From assembly GCF_004342175.1 (NCBI RefSeq), contig NZ_SMAO01000002.1, positions 310,001-374,000 on the forward strand: a stretch of DNA of 64,000 bases, in the 5' to 3' direction. Made by a program: the position numbers and the translations under genes. Positions 1-8,391 of this stretch are shown one piece after another (within the stretch, counting starts at the first letter, position 1; every line of letters begins with the position of its first letter). Under the pieces are notes generated by a model. It ran no database searches, was not told the origin of the DNA, and saw nothing but the letters and a program-made list of their open reading frames with translations. This DNA comes from Thiobaca trueperi. GTDB taxonomy: Bacteria; Pseudomonadota; Gammaproteobacteria; Chromatiales; Chromatiaceae.

Positions 1-2
1 AC

Positions 3-824
3 AGCGATCTCTATAATCTGTCGCTGCTGATCCGCACCCTGGGCATGGCGCCGGCGGGGGTGGACATCGCGCCCTTTCTCGGCGAGGCCCGTCGTCAGCT
101 CCACCGCGAGGCGGACTATGGGGCTGAGGCCGAGGCGCTGGACGCCTATCGCGTCTGGGTCGGGGATGATCCCGATTTCTTCATTCCGGGCGTCCACCGC
201 GATCTGTCCACCCGCAATATCCTCGCCATGGATTTCGCGGATGGAGTGCCGGTGGACCGGCTGGCCGAACCCGACTACCGGCGCGCCGAGCGGGATCGCG
301 CGGCGACCCTGCTGATGCGACTGACGCTGCGCGAGCTGTTCGAGTTCGCCCTGGTCCAGACCGATCCGAATTTCGCCAATTATCTCTATGACGCCGCGAG
401 CGGGCGTATCGTGCTGCTGGACTTCGGAGCGACCCGCTCAGTCTCCCCGGGGCTGGTCGGGCAGTACCGGCAACTGGCTCAGGCCGCCATCGCCAGTGAT
501 CGCGCGGGTCTGCGCGCGGCGTCGATCGCCATTGGCTACATGGGCGCAGACGACCCGACCGAGCAGGTCGAGGCCATGCTCGATCTGCTGCAACTCTCCG
601 CCGAACCGCTGCGCACACCCGGTCATTACGATTTCGCCGTCTCGGACCTCTTCGAGCGGGTCTATCGCCAGGGTCGCGCGCTCTTCCATTCCGGTGCCTT
701 CAGCACCGCGCCGGCTGCCGAGACGCTTTTCCTGCACCGTAAATTCATGGGCTCTTTCATGCTCTCCCGCCGGCTGCGCGCGCGGGTCGATCTGGCGACC
801 ATGGCGCAGTCCTGTCTGGCCTAG
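3..824 (+). CDS. ABC1/UbiB-family atypical kinase, C-terminal part
   Basis: The reading frame is open from the window edge, so the N-terminus lies upstream. The visible part is the C-lobe of an ABC1 (ADCK/UbiB/AarF) atypical kinase: the catalytic-loop-like QTDPNFANY and the metal-binding LLDFGATR motif of the family are present. Members act on ubiquinone biosynthesis or lipid-linked metabolism at the membrane; the substrate cannot be told from sequence. The remaining C-terminal half is helical. The gene ends 47 bp before the antiporter gene on the same strand. Family call is firm; specific role is not. Confidence 0.85.
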   Translation, partial: SDLYNLSLLIRTLGMAPAGVDIAPFLGEARRQLHREADYGAEAEALDAYRVWVGDDPDFFIPGVHRDLSTRNILAMDFADGVPVDRLAEPDYRRAERDRAATLLMRLTLRELFEFALVQTDPNFANYLYDAASGRIVLLDFGATRSVSPGLVGQYRQLAQAAIASDRAGLRAASIAIGYMGADDPTEQVEAMLDLLQLSAEPLRTPGHYDFAVSDLFERVYRQGRALFHSGAFSTAPAAETLFLHRKFMGSFMLSRRLRARVDLATMAQSCLA

Positions 825-871
825 CGCGTCCGGCGTTCTGCCGGTGGCGAAGTTTGGTAAAGTTCCGCGCC

Positions 872-2572
872 ATGGAACTCAACAGCTTCGTTTTTTCAGC
901 CATCATCCTGCTCACGGCGGCGGCCATCTCCGTGGCGCTGTTCAAGCATCTGGGGCTGGGTTCCATCCTCGGTCTGCTGGTGGCCGGCATCGCCGTCGGC
1001 CCCCATTCGCCGGGGCCTTATGTCACCACCCATGTCGAGGATGTGCGTGATTTCACCGAGCTGGGCGTGGTGCTGCTGCTTTTTCTGATCGGTCTGGAGA
1101 TGCAGCCCAAACGGCTGTGGGCGCTGCGGCGCGAGGTCTTCGGTCTGGGCAGCGCGCAGATCCTGCTCTGCGGCGGGGCCATTGCGGCCTATATCCATTT
1201 TTATCAATCATCCTGGCAGGCGTCTCTGCTCATCGGTCTGACGCTGGCGCTCTCGTCCACTGCGCTGGTGATGCAGTTGCTGCACGAGCGTGGCGACATC
1301 GCCACCCGTCATGGCAATGCCACCTTTGCCATTCTCCTGATGCAGGATCTGGCCGTGGTGCCGCTGCTGGCCGTGGTGCCGCTCCTGTCCAAGCTGGGGC
1401 CGCAATCCGCAATGGTTCCGCTTGGTCAACAGACCCTGATCGTGTTCGGCATGGTGGGTCTGGTCGTGCTGTCCGGGCGCTATGTGGTTCCTTTTGCGCT
1501 GGAGCGTCTGCTGCGCCAGAACAACCGCGAGGCCTTCGCCCTGGTTGTTCTGCTCGCCGTCTTTCTCGCTGCCGGGGCCATGCACAAGGCCGGTCTGTCG
1601 ATGGCTCTGGGCGGCTTTCTGATGGGCATGCTGCTCTCGACCTCGCGTTTCAGCTTTCAGATCCAGGCCCATATCGAACCCTTCAAAGGGCTCTTGATGA
1701 GCCTCTTTTTCGTTGCGGTCGGCATGTCCATCGATCTCCCGGCCATCGCCGCACAGCCCCTGCTGCTGGCCCAGCATGTGGCGGTGATTCTCACCATCAA
1801 ACTGGTGCTGTTGTTTCTCATCGCGCTGGTTTTCGGCCTGCCGCGCGGGGTCGCCACCCGGGTCGCCTTTCTGCTCGCTCAGAATGGCGAATTCGGCTTC
1901 GTCCTCTTCGGCTCGGCCAAACTCATGGGGGTGATCGATGAGGCCACCTTCGTGATTGCCGTCAGCGTGATTTCGGTCAGCATGCTGCTGACGCCCCTGC
2001 TGGTTCGTGCTGGCGATGCCTTGGCGCGCCGGATCGAGCGACGGGCGACGACGCCCATGTCATTCGACTATGAAGCGACCGGCATCCCGCCCAAAGGCAG
2101 GGTCGTGGTCGCCGGTTACGGACGGGTGGGACACACCATCGCCACCCTACTCGAAGTCAACCAGATCCCGTACATCGCCTTCGACACCAATCCGGCGCAT
2201 GTCGAGCGCGGCGAACGCGACGGGCGGGCGGTCTATTACGGCGACATCGGCGATCTGGAACTCATCGCCGCCGCACAGGTCGGCAGCGCCGCGCTCGTCA
2301 TTCTCACCATCGATCATGGATCGACCGCGCTACGTGCCGTCTCGCACATCCGCGCCGCCTATCCGCATGTCCCGGTCATTGCCCGCGCCCGCGATCTGGA
2401 AGCCTGCGGCAGTCTGATCCGCGCCGGTGCGACCCGCGCCTATCCGGAGGCTATCGAGAGCAGTCTGCGTCTGGGCGCCGAGGCGCTCCAGATGCTCGGC
2501 GTGCCCACTGACGACGTCGATTCGCTGTTGCAGGGCGTGCGCAGCCGGGGTTACATGCAGGTGGCGGAGTAG
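872..2572 (+). CDS. KefB/KefC-type CPA2 cation:proton antiporter with RCK domain
   Basis: A 566-residue inner-membrane protein. The first ~385 residues are a hydrophobic Na+/H+ exchanger domain of the CPA2 family, with about a dozen predicted membrane segments. The C-terminal part carries a TrkA-N/RCK Rossmann domain beginning VVVAGYGRVGHTIA, the nucleotide-binding glycine motif. By family it exports K+ (or exchanges Na+) for protons, gated by NAD(H) or glutathione ligands. I start at ATG 872, giving the usual MELNSFVF start; an in-frame TTG at 854 adds six residues. No KefF/KefG ancillary gene is adjacent. Confidence 0.9.
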   Translation: MELNSFVFSAIILLTAAAISVALFKHLGLGSILGLLVAGIAVGPHSPGPYVTTHVEDVRDFTELGVVLLLFLIGLEMQPKRLWALRREVFGLGSAQILLCGGAIAAYIHFYQSSWQASLLIGLTLALSSTALVMQLLHERGDIATRHGNATFAILLMQDLAVVPLLAVVPLLSKLGPQSAMVPLGQQTLIVFGMVGLVVLSGRYVVPFALERLLRQNNREAFALVVLLAVFLAAGAMHKAGLSMALGGFLMGMLLSTSRFSFQIQAHIEPFKGLLMSLFFVAVGMSIDLPAIAAQPLLLAQHVAVILTIKLVLLFLIALVFGLPRGVATRVAFLLAQNGEFGFVLFGSAKLMGVIDEATFVIAVSVISVSMLLTPLLVRAGDALARRIERRATTPMSFDYEATGIPPKGRVVVAGYGRVGHTIATLLEVNQIPYIAFDTNPAHVERGERDGRAVYYGDIGDLELIAAAQVGSAALVILTIDHGSTALRAVSHIRAAYPHVPVIARARDLEACGSLIRAGATRAYPEAIESSLRLGAEALQMLGVPTDDVDSLLQGVRSRGYMQVAE

Positions 2573-2673
2573 ATGGACGCTTCACATCAAACTGAAGAAT
2601 TGCCGTCTGAACCCAAACTCAGTAGGCTTCTTGACTGCCAAAAATAAAAGACCAATCGGGGGACACCGCCAAG

Positions 2674-3339
2674 ATGGAAAGCAGCATTGATTGCGCACGC
2701 TTCAACATGGTTCAGCAGCAGATTCGTCCGTGGGACATGCTGGATGACCGCGTTCTGGACATCATGGCCGACATTCCGCGTGAAGCCTTCGTGCCTGACG
2801 CCTATCGCGGGCTGGCCTATGCCGACATTGAGATCCCGCTCAACGCGACGGTCTGCATGCTCGCGCCCAAAATCGTCGGTCGGCTGTTGCAGGCGCTCGA
2901 CGTGCGGCCTGGCGACCGGATTCTGGAGATCGGCACCGGTTCCGGCTATGTCACCGCCTGTCTGAGCCGGCTCGGCGCCCGGATCATCAGCATCGAGATC
3001 GATACGGATCTGGCGGATGAGGCCCGCGCCCGCTTTGCGGCGTTCAAGCTCGAATGGATCGAGGTCCGCGACGGCGACGGTCTGACCGGCCCGGTCCAGG
3101 GCGGCCCCTTCGACGCCATCCTGCTCACCGGCTCCATGCCGACCGACGCCGCGCTGCCCATGCTCCAGGAGCAACTGACCACCGGCGGTCGTCTGGTCTG
3201 TGTGCTTGGTGAAGCGCCCGCCATGAGCGCCGTCCGTGTCAACCGTCTGGCTGGCGACCGGTTCCACCGTGAAGCGCTGTTCGAGACCTGTGTGCCGCCG
3301 CTTGAGAAGGCGCAGGAGCCTGAGCGGTTTGTGTTTTAA
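2674..3339 (+). CDS. Protein-L-isoaspartate O-methyltransferase family protein
   Basis: A 221-residue SAM-dependent methyltransferase of the PCMT family. The N-terminal MVQQQIRPWDMLDDRVL and the motif I glycine loop LEIGTGSGYVTA are typical of the shorter Pcm-like proteins found in many proteobacteria. The predicted role is repair methylation of isoaspartyl residues, although this sub-group lacks experimental proof in most species. Followed 45 bp later by a second methyltransferase on the same strand, so the two may be co-transcribed. Confidence 0.85.
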   Translation: MESSIDCARFNMVQQQIRPWDMLDDRVLDIMADIPREAFVPDAYRGLAYADIEIPLNATVCMLAPKIVGRLLQALDVRPGDRILEIGTGSGYVTACLSRLGARIISIEIDTDLADEARARFAAFKLEWIEVRDGDGLTGPVQGGPFDAILLTGSMPTDAALPMLQEQLTTGGRLVCVLGEAPAMSAVRVNRLAGDRFHREALFETCVPPLEKAQEPERFVF

Positions 3340-3384
3340 AGTTGTCATCCGGCATCGCCCATACACCGCATAACGGAAAACATC

Positions 3385-4932
3385 ATGACTGACTGGACCG
3401 CCGGCTATGTGGCCGACATCGGTTATACCTATGGCTATTACACCGAGCTGAATCCGCTCCGGCTGAAACTGGCTTTTCTCAATGCCGGACTGATTTTTCC
3501 AGGTGTTGGCACCGCCTGTGAACTCGGTTTCGGACAAGGCATGAGCGTGAATCTGCATGCGGCGGGCAGCGCGGTGAGCTGGTATGGCACCGATTTCAAT
3601 CCCGCGCAGGCCGGCTTTGCGCAGGAACTGGCCCGAGTGACTAACGCTGGTGCACAGCTTTTCGATCAGTCTTTTGCCGAATTCTGTGTGCGCGAGGAGT
3701 TGCCCGAGTTCGATTTCATCGGGCTGCATGGCATCTGGAGCTGGATTTCGGACGAGAACCGCGCGGTTATCGTCGATTTCGTGCGGCGCAAACTGAAAGT
3801 GGGTGGCGTCTTCTATATCAGCTACAACACCCAGCCGGGCTGGGCGGCGATGGTGCCGATGCGCGACCTGCTCACCGAGCACGCCCGCGTACTGGGGGCC
3901 GAAGGTCAGGGCATCGTCAGCCGGATCGATGCCGCCATCGACTTCGCCGAACGCCTGCTGGCGACCAACGCAGGCTATGGCCGCGCCAACCCGCAGGTAG
4001 CCGAGCGAATCAAAAAGATCAAGGAACAGAACCGCAACTATCTGGCCCATGAGTATTTCAACCGCGACTGGGAGCCGATGGCCTTCGCCAGAATGGCTGA
4101 CTGGCTGGCCCCGGCGAAGCTCGGCTTTGCCTGTTCGGCGCACTATCTCGATCAGATCGATGCCGTCAATCTGACCGCCGAGCAACAGGCGCTGCTGAAA
4201 GACATCCCGGATGCAATGTTCCGTCAGACCGCGCGCGACTTCATGGTCAATCAACAGTTCCGCCGCGATTACTGGGTCAAGGGCGCGCGCCAGATGAATC
4301 CGCTGGAGCAGGCCGAGGCACTGCGCGCGCTGCGGCTGGTGCTTGTGCAACCGCGCGCTGACGTGGCGCTGAAGGTCACCGGCAGCCTGGGCGAGGCGAA
4401 TCTGCAGGAGGCGGTTTACAAACCTATCCTCGACACTTTGAGTGACCACAAGGTCAGGACACTGGGCCAGATCGAACAGGTGGTGCGGGAGCAGGGAATC
4501 AATTTTGTCCAGTTGGTGCAGGCGGTCGTGGTGCTGGCCGGCGCTGGCGCACTGTCCGGCGCGCAGGATGAGCATCTGATCGGCCCGGCCCGCAAGCAGA
4601 CTGACCGCCTCAACCAGCATCTGATGAACAAATCGCGTGGCAGCAATGAGTTGAGCTATCTGGTCAGTCCGGTGACCGGTGGCGGCATCGCCGTCCCGCG
4701 CTTTCAGCAGCTCTATCTGCTCGCCCGCACGCAGGGTCACAAACAGCCAGCCGACTGGGCGCAATTCGTCTGGCAGATCCTCGCCACGCAGGGGCAGCGG
4801 ATCATCAAGGACGGCAGCACACTGGAGCGCCCCGAAGACAATCTGGCTGAATTGACCGCACAGGCCAGCGACTTCGCCGAGAAGCAGTTACCACTCTTCA
4901 GGGCGCTGCAAATCGAGCCTCAAACCCGATAG
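3385..4932 (+). CDS. Class I SAM methyltransferase with methyltransferase regulatory domain
   Basis: 515 residues. The N-terminal ~200 residues are a Rossmann methyltransferase with [13 protein letters not shown] as the SAM-binding loop. They are followed by a helical middle region of the methyltransferase-regulatory-domain type (PF10119-like) and a winged-helix-like C-terminal tail rich in charged residues. Such proteins often sit near polysaccharide or surface-modification genes. The 3' end overlaps the tail of the convergent epimerase gene by 13 bp. Substrate unknown. Confidence 0.8.
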   Translation: MTDWTAGYVADIGYTYGYYTELNPLRLKLAFLNAGLIFPGVGTACELGFGQGMSVNLHAAGSAVSWYGTDFNPAQAGFAQELARVTNAGAQLFDQSFAEFCVREELPEFDFIGLHGIWSWISDENRAVIVDFVRRKLKVGGVFYISYNTQPGWAAMVPMRDLLTEHARVLGAEGQGIVSRIDAAIDFAERLLATNAGYGRANPQVAERIKKIKEQNRNYLAHEYFNRDWEPMAFARMADWLAPAKLGFACSAHYLDQIDAVNLTAEQQALLKDIPDAMFRQTARDFMVNQQFRRDYWVKGARQMNPLEQAEALRALRLVLVQPRADVALKVTGSLGEANLQEAVYKPILDTLSDHKVRTLGQIEQVVREQGINFVQLVQAVVVLAGAGALSGAQDEHLIGPARKQTDRLNQHLMNKSRGSNELSYLVSPVTGGGIAVPRFQQLYLLARTQGHKQPADWAQFVWQILATQGQRIIKDGSTLERPEDNLAELTAQASDFAEKQLPLFRALQIEPQTR

Positions 4933-5927
4933 AAATCGCGATACCACGCGACGAACCGCGCCACGCCCTCGGCCACGGGGGTAGCGGGCCGATAGCCGGT
5001 ATCCCGCGTCAGGTCGCTGACATCGGCGAAGGTGTCGGGCACATCGCCGGGTTGCAGCGGCAGCAGGGTCATCTCGGCCTTTTTGCCCAGACACTGTTCC
5101 AGCACGCCGATGTATTCCATCAGCTCGACCGGGTTGTTGTTGCCGATGTTGTAGAGCTTGTAGGGCGCGAGACTGGTCGCGGCGTCGGGCGCGGCGCCTG
5201 ACCAGTGCGGATTGCCTGCGGGCACCTGATCCAGCACCCGGATGATACCTTCGACGATGTCATCGATATAGGTGAAGTCGCGCCGGTGTTTGCCGTAATT
5301 GAAGACCTCGATGGGTTCGCCCGCGAGGATGGCGCGGGTGAACTTGAAGAGCGCCATGTCCGGGCGTCCCCAGGGGCCATAGACAGTGAAGAAACGCAGC
5401 CCGGTGGTCGGCAGCCGGTAGAGATGGCTGTAGGTGTGCGCCATCAGCTCGTTGGCCTTTTTGCTCGCGGCATAGAGGCTGACCGGGTGATCGACATTGT
5501 GATGGACCGAAAAGGGCATCTCGGTATTGGCGCCATAGACCGAGCTGCTGGAGGCGTAGACCAGATTCCCGACCCCGTGATGCCGGCAGGCCTCCAGGAT
5601 ATTGGCGAAGCCGACCAGATTGGTCCGCACATAGGCCATCGGATTCTCGATGGAGTAACGCACCCCGGCCTGCGCCGCGAGATTGACCACCCGCTCGGGA
5701 CGATGTTCAGCGAAGACCGCATGCAGCCGTTCGGTATCCTCGATATCGACCCGCAGATCCAGATAGCGCGGATGCTCTACCGTGCGGGCAAGCCGCGCCT
5801 GTTTGAGGCTGACATCGTAATAATCGTTGAGATTATCGATCCCGATCACCGTATCGCCCCGTTCCAGGAGACGCAGCGACAGGGCCGAGCCGATGAAACC
5901 GGCGCTGCCGGTGACGAGGACTTTCAT
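4920..5927 (-). CDS. NAD-dependent nucleotide-sugar epimerase (UDP-glucuronate 4-epimerase type)
   Basis: 335 residues, extended short-chain dehydrogenase family. GSAGFIGS at residues 7-14 is the NAD-binding glycine motif, and the catalytic YxxxK is Y152-K156 (YAASKK). [13 protein letters not shown] near residue 30 is characteristic of the UDP-glucuronate/GalA epimerase (CapI/WbnF) group. It would interconvert UDP-GlcA and UDP-GalA for surface polysaccharide. ATG 5927 is preceded by a GGAG ribosome site (ccggagatctc), so an in-frame upstream start at 5975 is rejected. No glycosyltransferase lies beside it. Confidence 0.88.
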   Translation of the reverse strand: MKVLVTGSAGFIGSALSLRLLERGDTVIGIDNLNDYYDVSLKQARLARTVEHPRYLDLRVDIEDTERLHAVFAEHRPERVVNLAAQAGVRYSIENPMAYVRTNLVGFANILEACRHHGVGNLVYASSSSVYGANTEMPFSVHHNVDHPVSLYAASKKANELMAHTYSHLYRLPTTGLRFFTVYGPWGRPDMALFKFTRAILAGEPIEVFNYGKHRRDFTYIDDIVEGIIRVLDQVPAGNPHWSGAAPDAATSLAPYKLYNIGNNNPVELMEYIGVLEQCLGKKAEMTLLPLQPGDVPDTFADVSDLTRDTGYRPATPVAEGVARFVAWYRDFYRV

Positions 5928-5953
5928 GAGATCTCCGGTGAGGTAAAACGGAA

Positions 5954-6088
5954 ATTTTGAACCGCAAAGGCGCAAGGATTACGCAGGATGTGGAGGTTTA
6001 ATTATCCCATTATTATCCAGCCGCGAATGCAGCGAAAATGTTAACGCTTGCGGGTCTTTGCATCCTTCGCGCCTTTGCGGTTCAAAAT
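5954..6088. repeat. Inverted repeat with gaaccgcaaaggcgc arms
   Basis: Left arm 5954-5976 (attttgaaccgcaaaggcgc, then aaggat) is repeated in inverse orientation at 6064-6088. The ~87 bp between the arms hold no gene. The pair sits between the start of the epimerase gene and the end of tcdA. It looks like an interspersed extragenic palindrome, with function unknown. Confidence 0.75.
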
Positions 6089-6118
6089 GCCGGATCAGAT
6101 CAAGGCTGAATGCTGGGA

Positions 6119-6907
6119 TCAAACGATGACCCCCATCGCCCGCGCAGCGGCAAACAGCCCCATGCTGGCGGTGACGGTGATCACTGAGCCGAAGCCGGCG
6201 CAGTTGAGTCCGGCAGGTCCGGGCCGTGGCAGGTCGCAGATGGTAGCGGCTGGCGGGACGCACAGCGGCTCGATGGAAAACACTGCCTCAATGCCGAACC
6301 GCTTTTTGGGGTCGCGGGTAAAGCCGTGGCTCTTGCGGAGCTGGTTGCGCACGCGCGCCAGCAGCGGATCCTGGATCGTGCGTGACAGGTCGTCGATGCG
6401 GATCCGGGTCGGGTCGCGCTGTCCGCCCGCTGCGCCGCAGGTCACAACCGGTATGCCGGTTTGGTGACAGAAGGCGATCATCGCCACCTTGGCGCGCACT
6501 GAATCGATGGCATCGATCACGGCGTCGAACCCCGCGTTGAGCCGTTCGGCGACGTTCTCCGGCGTGACGAAATCGTCGATTACCGTCACCATGCAGGCGG
6601 GATGGTAGCTGGCGATACGCTCGCGCATGGCCTCCACCTTGGCCTGCCCGAGCGTCGCGTCGGTGGCCTGAATCTGGCGGTTGATATTGGATTCGGCGAC
6701 ATGGTCCAGGTCGATCAGGGTCAGATGTCCGACGCCGCTGCGCGCCAGTCCTTCCGCCGCCCAGGAGCCGACGCCGCCGATCCCGACGATACAGACATGC
6801 GCCGCCGCCAGCCGGGCGCGACCGTCCTCGCCATGGAGTCGGGCGATGCCGCCGAAACGGCGGCGATCATCGGGGTTGTGTTGGGTTTCGGCGCGGATGG
6901 TTGGCAT
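6119..6907 (-). CDS. tcdA: tRNA threonylcarbamoyladenosine dehydratase
   Basis: 262 residues, E1-like ThiF/MoeB fold. The family start RRRFGGIARLHGE, the ATP loop VGIGGVGSWAAEGLARSG and IDLDHVAESNINRQ match TcdA (CsdL/YgdL), which cyclises t6A37 of ANN-decoding tRNAs to ct6A using ATP. NCAGFGSVITVTA near the C-terminus is also typical. I chose ATG 6907 because it leaves a family-sized N-terminus; the frame continues upstream to 6988. No csdA/csdE is nearby. Confidence 0.92.
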   Translation of the reverse strand: MPTIRAETQHNPDDRRRFGGIARLHGEDGRARLAAAHVCIVGIGGVGSWAAEGLARSGVGHLTLIDLDHVAESNINRQIQATDATLGQAKVEAMRERIASYHPACMVTVIDDFVTPENVAERLNAGFDAVIDAIDSVRAKVAMIAFCHQTGIPVVTCGAAGGQRDPTRIRIDDLSRTIQDPLLARVRNQLRKSHGFTRDPKKRFGIEAVFSIEPLCVPPAATICDLPRPGPAGLNCAGFGSVITVTASMGLFAAARAMGVIV

Positions 6908-7009
6908 GGAGCGGAAAGACGATTGAGCGGGAGATGAGGGCAGCCAAAAAGGGCTGCCATGTCGATGGGGTCCGTCGGGCGTCGTCACGACGCCCGGTCG
7001 GTTGGCTTC

Positions 7010-8308
7010 TCAGCGATAAAAGATGTCCCGGTAAGCCAGATAGACGGCAATGGTCAGGAGCGGCATGACGACGAGCAGGCCGAGCATCAGGGGCAGCGCG
7101 CCGACCAAGATCATCACCAGGGCAATGAGCCCGAAGACCAGGAAGGGCAGGAGATTCTTCAGACAGGCCATGAAGCTGAGTTTGAAGGATTGCAGCACGG
7201 GCACGTCGTTGAGTGCGACCAGCAGCGGGGCGAAGAACATGGCCATCGCCAGGGGGATGCTCAACAGCATGGCGACCAGGACGGGCAGGGCGAAGGCCGG
7301 GCCCATCATGGCGAAGGAGTCGATGGTCTCCGGGTCAAGGGTGTTCCGATCCAGCATGGCCGCGTCCATCGCCATGCCGCCGGACGCCAGCATCGCCATG
7401 AAGAGACCGAAGATGACCAGTCCGATGCCGATGGCAAAGAGCAGATAGGCCAGACCCACCAGGGCCAGCGGGCCGGGGCGGGTGGCGAAGCCGGCAAAGA
7501 GATGGCTGACCGCGAAACCCTCGCCGCGAAACTGGAGATGCGCGCCGATCATGAGCCCGGCAGTGAGCATGGGGCCGATGACGGTGGTCGCGAGTCCGCC
7601 GATCAGGGGCACCAGACTCAGCACGATCAGGATCAGATAGCACAGCAGTACCATGCCGATCCAGGCGCCGGGACGGTCTTTGAACAGGGGCCAGGCCTCG
7701 GCGATCCAGCCCCAGCCGCGCCCGGCGGGAACGGAGCGGGGCGGGTGCAGGGTGTCTTCCGCATCGAGGGCGGGGCGTACCGGATCCGCTGGCGCGTGCG
7801 CGTTGCGATTACCGGCGGGCTGTGAGCCGGTTGTTGCGGCACCGCCGCGATTTGCCAGATAGCGTTCGACCACGATCCCGCATGCCTGGCAGACCCCGGT
7901 GAGTTCGGAGACCTCGGCGGCGCCGCATTTTGGACAGCGGGTCCAGCCGCTGCCGGGGGCCAGGTGGGGCGGTTCGGCGGAGGCGTCTTGACGCCGCGAA
8001 GGTGTGGCCGGAAGGGGGCTGGACAAGGCGGAATGGGGGCCGAGCAGTGACTCTGACTCCCGCGTACCGGAGGCGTCCTGGGGTTCGATGGCTGCCACCA
8101 GGCCGACCGCCGTCAGCGCCGCCTGATAGCGTTCGGCAGCGGCGGCGTCGAGGTTCTGCTTGAGGATGCGACCGCCACCCTGCTGGATCAGCTCGTGGGC
8201 GGTTTTCTCCGGCATGCGGAATTTTTCGGTCAGGCGGCGCGCGACGGTCTGCGGTTCCTGACCCGGAATCAGCGTGCCGGAGAAGCGGATGCGATATAGC
8301 GAATCCAT
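7010..8308 (-). CDS. Zinc-ribbon, BPSS1780-type membrane protein
   Basis: 432 residues in three parts. Residues 1-77 form a small alpha/beta domain. Around 128-155 is a CxxC-CxxC zinc ribbon (RCPKCGAAEV and CQACGIVVERY). The last ~230 residues have about five or six membrane helices ending YLAYRDIFYR, typical of BPSS1780-family membrane proteins. The N-terminal domain and ribbon resemble those of the protein at 52734-54542, which has a different C-terminus. Function unknown. The gene is followed after 101 bp by tcdA on the same strand. Confidence 0.75.
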   Translation of the reverse strand: MDSLYRIRFSGTLIPGQEPQTVARRLTEKFRMPEKTAHELIQQGGGRILKQNLDAAAAERYQAALTAVGLVAAIEPQDASGTRESESLLGPHSALSSPLPATPSRRQDASAEPPHLAPGSGWTRCPKCGAAEVSELTGVCQACGIVVERYLANRGGAATTGSQPAGNRNAHAPADPVRPALDAEDTLHPPRSVPAGRGWGWIAEAWPLFKDRPGAWIGMVLLCYLILIVLSLVPLIGGLATTVIGPMLTAGLMIGAHLQFRGEGFAVSHLFAGFATRPGPLALVGLAYLLFAIGIGLVIFGLFMAMLASGGMAMDAAMLDRNTLDPETIDSFAMMGPAFALPVLVAMLLSIPLAMAMFFAPLLVALNDVPVLQSFKLSFMACLKNLLPFLVFGLIALVMILVGALPLMLGLLVVMPLLTIAVYLAYRDIFYR

Positions 8309-8334
8309 GAAGCGGCCCTCTTTGCGGATGGAAC

Positions 8335-8362
8335 TGTAGGGGCGATTTAAATCGCCCCTACA
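8335..8362. repeat. 28-bp perfect palindrome, copy 1
   Basis: The half-site tgtaggggcgattt is followed directly by its exact reverse complement. The same 28 bp occur at 39598-39625. This copy lies between the 5' end of the membrane-protein gene and the 3' end of the SEC-C gene, both on the minus strand. An interspersed hairpin or terminator-like element is likely. Confidence 0.85.
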
Positions 8363-8391
8363 AGACTTTCGGCTTTGGATGCGGTTCAGTT

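Noticed and set aside
2587-4764. 725-residue minus-strand open frame
   Set aside because: It lies opposite two clear methyltransferase genes, has low-complexity His/Gln/Arg-rich composition and no motifs; it is a high-GC antisense shadow.
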